The notes beneath the pieces were generated by a model, which was not told the DNA's origin, made no database searches, and worked only from the letters and a program-made list of their open reading frames with translations. Made by a program: the position numbers and the translations under genes. Below, one piece after another: positions 27,101 to 39,500 of a DNA stretch of 64,000 bases. This DNA comes from Siphonodentalium dalli (lineage: Eukaryota > Mollusca > Scaphopoda > Gadilida > Siphonodentaliidae): NCBI GenBank assembly GCA_032622095.1, contig CP136067.1:128543990-128607989 (forward strand), written 5' to 3'. How positions within the stretch are numbered: the stretch's first letter is position 1; the number at the start of each line of letters is the position of its first letter.

Positions 27101-27541
27101 TCAGGAATAGACTAACTCGGAACGCTCTTTTCTGTTCCATGCCATGAATATGGCTGTTTGTTGGGACCCAAACACTGTGTTCAAAGTTGTCTTTTTTATG
27201 ACTTTAATGCATCTTTCCTGGGACATATAATGCCCGTAGAAAGTAATTCAATTATTTATCGACCTATTTCGATAACGGGAAAAATTCCAAAGCGAATATT
27301 GTTAGGTGTATTTTGGAACACAAACCGCCATGTGGCTTTAAAATGTTTTTGACATCAAAAGTTAATCATATTGTTTACTCCAATTATGCCTAGAAACAGG
27401 GAATATCATTTTGAAGGAATACAATACCTTGTTTGAAGGCTTCAGTTAATATTTGTCACTCACTCAGCTCTTGTTGATCCTAATGTTTTTTTTTTTCAGG
27501 TACATGTATTCTTCTCAGACAATGTGAGTATTGATTTTTAT

Positions 27542-27581
<40 letters not shown>

Positions 27582-30500
27582 CAACAAAGTTAATTCATCC
27601 GTCCGTGGACACAAATTTGTCTGGAATTTTTCTCAGTCGTTTTTTAAACATTTTCCGGAGGCATCACCAAATTCACACCCCGGAAACCTCATTCTGCTTT
27701 GTCCTCAACTGCTATGGGAGACCTAGGATCAGATTGAAGTTCCCCCAGTTAAAGTTGGTGATGTTGACCCATTCGTCCCCCTGATTATATAATTTATTTT
27801 CTGCAAATTAGGGGATAATACCGATATAGAAACTGAATAAAAGGGAAAAAGTAACTAAAACAATGTTAATTCGAGACTAGAGACTTCCCAGAAGATAAGG
27901 CATAAGCAGAGTGAGGTTCCCGAGGGTGAATTTGGTGATACAAAATCACTAAATTCACCCTCTGGGGACCTCATTCTGCTAATGTCAGACATAATTTGGA
28001 ATGTGAGGTTATCAGCTCCAAATACAGGTCAAGTTCGAATATGGGTTCGGTCAGCCCATTTTGTCGGAGTTGTGGTCCTTGTCGACTTAGAATTTGCTGA
28101 TTATTTTGGTTTCTGGTTGATAAATTTATTTTTTATTTCGATTTAGAATTCGCAGTTTTCTGGTTGTCCAGATGGTAACATGAGCAATATTCAACTGAAG
28201 TTCTTGATATTTGGTACGTGGTTCAAAATTCAGAAGACAAAGGTCAAGTTTGAATTTGGTCATGGTCCGATGATTTTTGACAGAGTTAAAAAAAAGCTCT
28301 TCTCAATAAAGAGCCACCTTTTTGGGGGACACGTGGTCGGTGACCTATTAATGTAATATTTAAACAAGGTTTGCACATCAAAGACAGCTCTGGTCAAGTT
28401 GTTTTTGCCCATAAGAGTAAATCTGTTTGACTTAAAATCACTAAAAAATTGACAAAATAAAGAACCATAACTCAGAACTAATGGCCATAACTCAGGTAAA
28501 AAAATCAATACCTAATATGAATGGAATCGGTTGACATTTGTTCAAGTTTTTGCACTAACGGTCATAATCTTGCTAAAAATAGACAAACTGTGGGTAAAAT
28601 AAATCAGAAAAACCTGGTTTTTGAATTCGATTGTGATAATGTTGTGAAATGTCCACATGTCAAATATGAATGTAATCGGTTCAAGGTTTTGCACTATCGG
28701 TCATAAAATTGCTAAAATATAAACGAACTAAGGGGACGTAACTCAGGTAAAAAGGATCGGACAAATCTGATTTTCGAACTCATTCGAGATATTGTCGTAA
28801 AAGATCCAGATACCAATTATGAATTAAATTGGTTGACTTTTGTTCAAATTATCACGCTGACAGACCAAAATTTCCTAAAATTGCTCAAAAAATAGACGAA
28901 CTAAGGGCTGTTACTCAGGTGAAAATAATCAGACAAACATGGTTTTCAAACTCGATCGAGATTTTGTTATTGGAGATCCATATACCAAACATGAATGAAA
29001 TTGGTTGTCGTTCAAGTTATATTGCTCATGGACATCAAATGTCTATAAAGAGAAACAAGTGGCATAACTCTTTTTACAAAGTCAGGGCGGAACCGATTTT
29101 CCGTGTACAGCTGTCACACATGACAATTAACTCATTTTTGAAACTTTTGCTTAGTTCTAAATCTGCATCTATATATATATTAAATGGAAAGGAAACCGTC
29201 GCAAATCAGGCCGTTAATATATTTAGTATATCAACCATGGTGCGATAAAATGCCTCTTATTTCTCATTTATGCTCAAACACAACGATATCACTTTGCGTA
29301 ATTCAAAACTCCCGCTTATTACAACACATCTATATTTATAAGATCATGATGTCACAGCCTCACTTACATCTTTACTCAGCGTCCTTAGTATATATATTTA
29401 TAAAGGCCATCACACTAAATCATTTTGGCATGTTTGTTTGTTATTTTGTACAAAATCCAAGCAATCACAGCATATTTAAGACTACATACATATAGTACAT
29501 GTATATCCAAAAATTATTTATGTTATAATTTTGAACAATTAATTTACAGCCAGTTAATGGTCGCATAACATTTGAATGTGACAATCTCCGCCAAACTCAC
29601 ATGACTTCGATGTGTGCAAATATGACAACCAAACAACATTTTCACGAATTAAACTATAATTTATTCACAACAGATAATCATTGATTCACTCTGCTGTTTA
29701 ATTTATTTTCATATATAAAAACAAACTATCTCATGCGATATATCTCCGTCAAATATATCTTGGACACTGAATGAACTAATGGTTATATATTTCTTGCTTG
29801 CAAGATCATAGAAGTCGTTTTAAAAATCGGTACGGAGTACCTACAGTACGCGCACTGTCAAACCTAAACAACTTTACCTCTGGACCAATCGTGTGAGTCC
29901 TTTCGCTATAGAAGCGAATGACAAGTAAGATTTCGATCCTTTTAATTTCTTCCTCCTGTGTGTTTGATGCGTTTGACCGAGTGCGCGGGGCGGGAATGTT
30001 GATCCCAACTGGGAGGGCCCTCTGTGTTCAGTGTCCAAGATATTTATTATAGGAGATACATATTTTGGGTAAACAAATATTATATCTCCGTCAAATATAT
30101 CTTGGACACTGAATGAACTAATGGTTATAATTAGAATTCTTGAAGAGGAGGAGGCCACGAGGCAGATAATCCGACTATGTCCATGAAACCCGCCTGCTGA
30201 AGCAGAAAAGACCTGCATCCTGTACCAAAAAGATTTCTTGGTAGACATGTGCCAAGCCAAAAAAATAGATCATTGTGTCCCATATGCAGTAGCTCAGATA
30301 AACCCAAAACAACTGAGCCTCCTAAAAGGAAACAACATGTACCTCATGTGCCCTAATGATCACAGGGTGAAGGTGTCCAGGACAAACATTGGTCTTAAGC
30401 CAGGAAGATAAGCATATTTATTATAGGAGATACATATTTTGGGTAAAAATATATTATAGTTCAGTATTTAACAACAAGTGAGGCAGTGACATCACAAACT

Positions 30501-33500
30501 ATAAAGGGAGATAATATTTCTTCCAAAATTGAAAATTGTGGCATCAAATTGCTTTCGCTGGTTAGTTTGAGATGCCATATCTCCTATATTTTGTGGAGAT
30601 TTGTGCTGAAACTTTAAACACGATCAGAGAACGGCTTGCTGTATGTGCATGCCTTTTGTTATGCCAGAGTTTCCTTTCCCTTTAAAACTTATTTAACTTA
30701 ATTTTAATTCATAAGATTTTGCTAACTTTGAATATGGATTTTAGAAACCAATTAAACAATACATGTTTATTAATTTCAGGTCAATGGTAGAATCAACAGT
30801 CGTCTCCAGATGACACTGCAACGAATACAAGAAAATATGATACTAGAGCACAACGGACCGGGACCGAGTGGGGTAGAAGTAAGTGAACATATCTATGAAT
30901 TTACTTAAGATATATCTGTGTAAATCCCAGTAAAACATATTTAAAAAAAAAACTCTCAGGGAGAGCTTTCCGATGAATGGCAACAAGCCATATTTCCGAC
31001 TAAATCCTGAAAAGTTACCCATAATTCTGCTGTAGTTAAAGAGTCGATTACTTAGGGCATTACTGTATATAGATTGGTGCAAGATTTGAACATTGGTTTA
31101 ACGATAATGACACCAAGCCTGTTTATAGTGTGTCTGTCAATTGCAGAATGAGGACCCCAGAGGGTGAATTTAGTGATGCTATCCCACATAGCAGGCTAGC
31201 ATCACTAAATACACCCTCTGGGGACCTCATTCTTTGTTTGTAACATATTTATTGTGTCTCCCAATATATACAATATTGACAATTAAATGATGATGAGGAT
31301 GTAATGTATGGTGAAGGAGTAACCACTGGGGATTGGACCACAAGTTATGCAACTTAGATTATAAAGCTCCTCTCCACAGAGGGTGAATTTAGTGATGGTT
31401 TCCCACACAGCGGGCTAGCATCACCAAATTCACCCTCTGGGTACCTCATTCTGCATGGCCTCATCTGCTATGAGAGACATAGACTCAGATTGAAGTTTCC
31501 AAATGGTGAAACCTCCATCTCGGCAAAGTTTCTTTATTATTATTCTATAGAAACTTAGATTCTATTTCTTTTTTAGTTTAGTTTCTCTATATCCCCAAAT
31601 TGTCAGACGACACATTGCATGATCGAGGTTCCCAATGGGTGTACATAACAATATTCACCATTTGGGAACTTCAATCTGAGTCTATGTCTCCCATAGCAGT
31701 TGAGGCCATGCAGAATGAGGTCCCAAGAAGGTGAATTTGGTGATGCTAGCCTGCAATGCGGGATACCGTCACTAAATTCACCCTCTGGGGACCTCAATCT
31801 GCTAATGATAGGCACACTAAAATCAGGCTTGTTTAACTAGACACCAAGTCAGTTAGGTAACCTGGTAGACCAGCACTGCTTTGTAGCTCAATTTTTGACT
31901 GCACCAATCTATATGAATTATTTCATGTTCTATCAGAAAATGAACAACAATATGCTATCTTGACTTCACCCTCTGGGACCTCATTCTGCTTAGGCTTCAT
32001 CTTCTGGGAAGTATCTATAGTCTCAAATTAACTTTAACATATGAGATTTCCAGAGGGTGAATTTGGTGATGCTAGCCTGCTGTTTGGGATAGCATTACTA
32101 AATTCACCCTCAGTGGAACTCATTCTACAAATGACACACTATTTGACATTACGTTATTTCAAAATATTATTCCATTTCACGTTGTCATTTTATGACTTGA
32201 ATTCCAGTTATATCTAGGGGTGGCAGGAAGATGGCCCATTTGGCCATGCCGCTCCTGTACAATATACCTATGCTCACTTTTGAATGTTGTATTGTTACCA
32301 TATGTCTATAAATAGTGTACAAATAAATACTACTACACTACTAAAATAAGATATGTCCAAGCCTTGAAATAGTGTGCCTGTCATTTGCAGAATGAGGTCC
32401 CTAGAGGGTGAATTTAGTGATGCTACCCCGCATAGCTGGCTAGCATCACCAAATTCACCCTCTGGAGACCTCATTCTGCTTACACCTCAGCAGAATGAGG
32501 TTCCCAGAGGGTGAATTTGGTGATGCTAGCCTGCTATGCGGGATAGCATCACTAAATTCACCCTCTGGGGACCTCATTCTGCAAATGACAGACACACTAT
32601 TTCAAGGCTTGGATATGTCATGGCATGCTTTTTGTGTTTTTCAGGAGCGAATACCCCGCCCACACATATCACATATGGTTGACATGTCTGACCCAAATAA
32701 GCTTTATGGGCTTGCCGAGCGAATTGTAGCTGCGGAATCATTGTAAGTACCTTGTAAAATCATAAGCCCTTGGCAGGGGACCTTATTCTGCTTAGGCCTC
32801 ATCTTCTGTGGAAAGTTTCTTTATTATAAAATTTCTATAGAAACTTCTTCACATAGATTCTATTTTTTTTAGGCTAGTTTCTCAATATCCCCAAATTGGC
32901 AGATGACACATTGCATAATCGAGGTTCCCAATGGGTGTACATCACAATATTCGCCATTTGGGAACTTCAATCTGAGTCTGTGTCTCCCATGACAACTCTG
33001 TTCATTATGCCTTAGTTTGTCCTAAGCCATCCATCAGTGGTGAAGCTGCTTCAATTGCTATTTAACCCTTTCATGAGGTTCGTGACAGGAGCTGTGCTGG
33101 TGTAGCATTAAAGATCATATGCCAGTGCAATCTCTTATATATGAGTCTACCATAGTGAGCCTCACATATATAAGGGAATGCACTGGCTTACACGGTCAAG
33201 GTAAATATCTTTAGGTCAATATATTCTCTTATATATATGAGGCTCGCTATAGGAGACTAGCATATATAAGAGAATGCATTGGCACAGGGTTTTCGCAAAA
33301 TTTCAGGAAGCTCCAGTCATGGAACGCTTAACCCTTTCAGTGCCAAGTCCGATTTTTGTATCAACCCATATTTCCTTGATCACTTTTCAAATTTATTGAT
33401 TATAATAATGTGATACATTGATGGAAAGTACTCTTAGAGCTCTTTCCATCAATGTATCACATTATTATAATCAATAAATTTGAAAAATGATCAAGGAAAT

Positions 33501-36500
33501 ATGGGTTGATAAAAAAATCGGACTTGGCACTGAAAGGGTTAAGCATGTATTGGTGTGAAGTGAAACTCTAATTGAGCCAATTAGAACATTGTCACTATTT
33601 ATTATGAGAACAAAGTTAACCCTTTTGGAGCCCCAGACAGAGAACAATCCACTGATGACTGTTGTCTACTTGGTTCTCTGTGGGGCTCCATACAGGAGTG
33701 TTATTTATTATTTTGAACGTTCCAGGGTGTTCCTGGCAGGGCAATTAGAGTGTATCCAGCCACATTTAGAGAATTTAATTCCGTCGAACAGAAAAGCATT
33801 TCTCCAGCAGTTCTATTTTCAGGTGAGTTATTGTATATCTTCTTGTAAAGGCTCACCCCCATTCATACCCCATTCGGACTGTTGAGTTATTGTATCTCCT
33901 TGTAAAAGGCTCACCCCCATTCATACCCCATTCATACTGGTGAGTTATTGTATCTCCTTGTAAAAGGCTCACCCCATTCATACCCCATTCATATTGGTGA
34001 GTTATTGTATTTCCTTGTAAAAGGCTCACCCATTCATACCCCAGTCATACTGGTGAGTTATTGTATCTCCTTGTAAAAGGCTCACCCCATTCATACTGGT
34101 GAGTTATTGTATCTCCTTGTAAAAGGCTCACCCCATTCATACCCCATTCATATTGGTGAGTTATTGTATTTCCTTGTAAAAGGCTCACACCCATTCATAC
34201 CCCAGTCATACTGGTGAGTTATTGTATCTTCTTGTAAAAGGCTCACACCATTCATACCGGATTCTTCCATTAAGTTCTGAGTATACATTGAATGGTCTAT
34301 TAATTTTTAGGTGTATACATTTCAGAAATGGATGTTGACTTGGATGCATTCCATGTAGTATGGATGCAAGTTGGCCTGACATCTTGTGTGGGACACGAAA
34401 GCATAATGCCCTCAAAAATTCATTGCCATTTGTTTATCTGCGAAAATTTGACCCGAATTAAACTCTTCACTTCTAATGACTTTATGACTTTGAGTGCTGC
34501 GCCGATGACGTTATGGCTATTTTCCAGTGGAAAAATATAATAGGAATATAACGAAACCCATAAAACTGATTCAGTTGAAAGGCTATTATCATTCACAATC
34601 GTGGAACGTCATACACACACTATGGGGACGGATAGCACATATCATGACATTTTACGTCCGTACTCAATGTTGACGTATAGCAGCCAAGTGGTAAAAGAGT
34701 CAATATTTACATTTATGCAGAGGTCAGACATTTTTTGAAAGATCGGCGTGACTAATTTTCAGTTAAATGCTACATTCTTTCAGTATGCAGTATTCCTGGA
34801 TACTAACTTATCAGCTTGATTCACTGAACTAATCAGATCAGGCACAACCTGTATTTAACTATTATAGTCATATATATAACTGTTATAATTGAATATGATC
34901 GTACCAAGAACACCATTTGCCTGTTTTTGTGGAAAGTATGGGATTATGCATCGCAATGCGCAGCACTCGTAACAACATTACAGCAAATGAAAATTCTCCC
35001 GATAAAATTATTTTTACAACCTTTTGCACATACATGTATAGATAAGACAGGAAACGATAAATTTTACAGTGACTCATGGTTTTTGTAAATGTACTGATGG
35101 TAGATTTGCCATACTTGATGCTGAGCTCTTGTCAGCTTTGGTGAAGACTGGGGATCTTTAACTTTCTGGTCTAAATTCAACTCTGCGCTGTCATTTTCAT
35201 GATGACTGATTCACTGTGATATGGTGATTAACCATTTCATGACGGGAGCTGTGCTGGTGCAGCATTAAGGACCCTGTGCCAGTGCGTTCACTTAATTATG
35301 TGAGTCCCCCATAGGGAGCCTTGCATATGTAAGAGATGCACAAGCTTACAAGGTCACGGTAAATATTGTTATGCCAATGTATTTTCCTATATGCAAGATT
35401 CTTTATGGGAGACTCGCATATATAAGAGAATGCACTGGGTTTCGGCAAAATTTATGGAAGATCCAGTCATGAAAGAGTTAACACTGTTATGGTGACAATA
35501 CAGCACCATCGTTCACTTGTAGTGAATTAGTGTTTAGTTTCGACAGTGGTTGTGAAAACAAGGGTATTAATGCATTGTTTGGAATAGAAAGTCACCATTG
35601 TTTGGAATAGAAAGGTTCCGGTTTATAGAGGTAATTTTCATTAAGAATGAACTTGAGTGAATTTGGGACCGGAAAATTTGTTTTATATGGAGAGGGATTC
35701 GGTTTATAGACTATAGAGGGTCCATTTTTTTTTTTAAAGAGGTTTTACTGTACAACATTTTTATCCTAATCTCTCTTCAGACTGTAAAAATGGCAGCGGA
35801 GTTACGAACTCCTGTGTACAAGATTGTTTCCACAAATTGTATCAACTACGATTCAGTTCTACAGTATATCACACCGGTCAAGTGGGATATAAAAGAAATC
35901 ATGTCTCAACACAACCAATACGTCGATGTTCTGTTAAAGGTGGGTATACAATCTTGTCTCAACATAGCCAATATGATGATATTCTCTTAAAGGTAAATTG
36001 ATGAGTATAAGATACCGCTCACTACTGGCATTACCTACATAAAGCCAGCAGGACTCAAAATATGGTGCTGGACATTTGCAGAATGAGGTCCCCAGAGGGT
36101 GAATTTAGTGATGGGGTAGCATCACTAAATTCACCCTCTGGGACCTCATTCTGCTTAGGCCTCATCTTCTCTGGAAAGTATCTTTATTATCAAATTAACA
36201 AGTTATTTAGTTTCTTTAGAAACTTCCTCAGAAAGTTTATTTTTTTCTTCTTTTTTTTTTAGTTTCTCTATATCCCCAAATTGGCATAATCGAGGTGCGC
36301 AATGGCTGCACTTCACCATCTGGGATACCTGTGTCTAGGTCTCCCATAGCAAATGAGGCCATGCAGAATGAGGTCCCCAGAGGGTGAATTTAGTAATGCT
36401 AGCCCCCTGCGTGGGGTATTATCACTAAATTCACCCTCTGGGGACCTCATTATGCAAATGTCCAGTACCATATTTTGAGGCCTGAGTCTGCTATATAAAT

Positions 36501-39500
36501 GTTGAGTTTAACCCTTTACCCAACAAAACGGCCAAAACCGGCCAAATAAAGCTTCAACAGCCTTAAATATCTTCGGTCTGTCTCAATAGAACCATACAAA
36601 TATGGATATCATTGGAACCGGCTCCTTGACCACATTGTGATAGTTACAGTTATGCCCTGTGCCAATGCATTCTCTTATATATGCGAGTCGACCATAGGTC
36701 GCCTCGCATATATAAGAGAATGCATTGGCCTAAAAAAAATCTTTTTTTACCATTTTTTCTTACATTCTTTAACAATTTTATAATTTTTAATGTGTTAAGC
36801 CAATGCATTCTCTTATATATGCGAGGCGACCTATGGTCGACTCGCATATATAAGAGAATGCATTGTGACTCGCATATATAAGAGAATGCATTGGCACAGG
36901 GTAAAAAAATCCCGACTTACGACTTGGCATTGGCACAGGGCCCTTCTGTTGGGTAAAGGGTTAAAGATGTATAATCTGAATTAACGCTCCCCTCAATTAC
37001 TATTTATTTGGATTCTGGGGTAAAAAATATTTGATTCGAGTCGAGGAACCCACCTATCAAAGCTCAGAGTTATTAGATATCGATTTTTGAAATCTATTAT
37101 TTTTCACCATCGAGTCTTATTAGTGGCCCAGTAAAAGTCGACGAGCCGATGGTCTCAGACTAAATTGGGGATGAAGATGGATAACTAAAATCAAGAGGCT
37201 TTGTGTTGATAATAAGGCCAAATTTCGCCCAACAACATGTTGATAAATAACACGTTTCGGGCAATTTTATATTATATTTGACAGTGGTTAGCATTATTTT
37301 TGGGCAATTAATCGATTCTGTTTACTCAAGTGGCATTTCTAAAAATGTTGTTGTTTTTGGAATCTGCTTATATGGGGACCATCGAATCAGATTGAGTACC
37401 TTTAGATTTTGCGAAAACCTTTTGCCAATGCATTTTCTTATATATGCGAGTCACAAAGGGAGCCTTGCATATATAAGAGATTACATTGGCCTAACAATAT
37501 TTACCTTGACCGTATAAGCCAGTGAATTCTCTTATATATGCGAAGCTCCCTTCTAGCAGGACAAACAGATGAAATTGTACAGAGTATGTTTTATTTTATT
37601 CTAAATTGCGTTGTTATTAGTGACTAATATTTGGCATTTTGTATTTATTTGATCTGTTCTATGCTCTGTTACCCTCATCGCTGCTAAATGACGATATGAC
37701 ATTGTGAGTTGGGCTGTTGATGTTATTGCCATTTTCCAGTGGGAAAATATAATGGGAATATCACAAGAACCATAAAACTGACTCGGTTGAAATGCTATTA
37801 TTGTTCAGAATCATGGAACATCATACACTGTTTGAAACTTTGAGATACAGTTATTCCGATGCACCAATCTCTGAGTTCCAGTTATGAATAATGGCCTACT
37901 GCTAGGGTGCTGAAGGAGGTCCATAGGTACTACTGACCATATAGTGCACAACATGTTCGTAATAGTTACGGACACCATAGCAGCGAAGAGGTTAATAGCA
38001 TATGTCATATTATGAAGGTCAATAAGTACATAATATCACTTTAATATTCAAAAGCAAGTGAACAAAATCATAAATGTTCTCCACTGGTAATAATGATGGC
38101 TTCTTAATTCAAGCCTGTGTTTAGTGTGTCTGTCATTTGCAGAGGTTGAATTTAGTGATGCAATCCCGCATAGCGGGCTAGCATCACTAAATTACCCTCT
38201 GGGGACCTCATTCTGCTTAGGCCTCATCTTCTCTGGAAAATTCTTTATTATTAAATTTCTATAGAAACTTAGATTCTATTTCTTTTCTAGTTTAGTTTCT
38301 CTATATAATTTCCTCAAATTGGCAGATGACACATTGCATAATCGAGGTTCCCAATGGTGTACAGCACAATATTCACCATTTGGGAACTTCAATCTGATCC
38401 TAGATCTCCCATAGCAGAATGAGGTCCCCAGACCACATAGTGGGCTAGCATCACTAAATTCACCCTCTGGGGCCCAGAGGGTGAATTTAGTGATGCTAGC
38501 CCACTATGTGGGTTGGTGTCACTAAATTCACCCTCTGGGGACCTCATTCTGCAAATGACAGGCACAATAAACTCAAGCCTGTTTTCATTTCCAGGATTTT
38601 GAAACATTCAACAGTAAGCTTAATGAAATAAGTCGCAGAGTGCCAATTCCGAAAGTCGCTGAGGATGTCCTCTGGCTACATTGTATAAAACAGGCGAATC
38701 GGACTATAGTAGAAGGGTAGGTCTTATTTCCACTCCCACATTATGTGTAGAGGTTATTTACTTGGTTAGTTTGATATCGGCTGAGATATCAGCCCCAGGT
38801 GTAATTTCATTTCTGCCTAAGACACTTTGTCAAAGGCTGATATGAAGTTACCTCGGGCTGATTTCTTGCCAGTTTCTTGTCAATTCAGAAATTCTCATTG
38901 CATCAGACCATCACTGTGATAAAGCTATTTCATAATGATAAGTTAAATTTCAGCCGTCAAAATTAGCCCCTGCAATCAGCACTGTCGTGGTAATTGCTGT
39001 GGTGATCATCTCTTGCCACGGCATTTTATTGCCATGGCAGTTACGCTGCCCTGAACAGGTATATTTATAAGAAGTACACAATAATCATGTAGATAACAGG
39101 ACGTGGTAATTGCCGTAGCAGTTACGCGACTCTGAAATGATCAATACATTAGTGAATAACATTGCAGTAATGCAGGTAAAGTCATACAGTAATGCCCTAA
39201 GTAATCGACCCCCTTAACCACAGCAGAATTATGGGTAACTTTTCAGGATTTGGTCGGAAATATGGCTTGTTGCCATTCATCGGAAAGCTCTCGGGGAGAG
39301 CTTTCCGATGAATGGCAACAAGCAATATTTCCGACTAAATCCTGAAAAGTTGCCCATAATTCTGCCGTGGTTAAGGGGTCGATTACTTAGGGCATTACTG
39401 TATATATAATTATATACACCCTATATATGGTCGGAAACTAAAGTAGATAGGCCTCGCTATATAATATATGTAAGTGAGCATTTTCCAAATTCAAAACACA

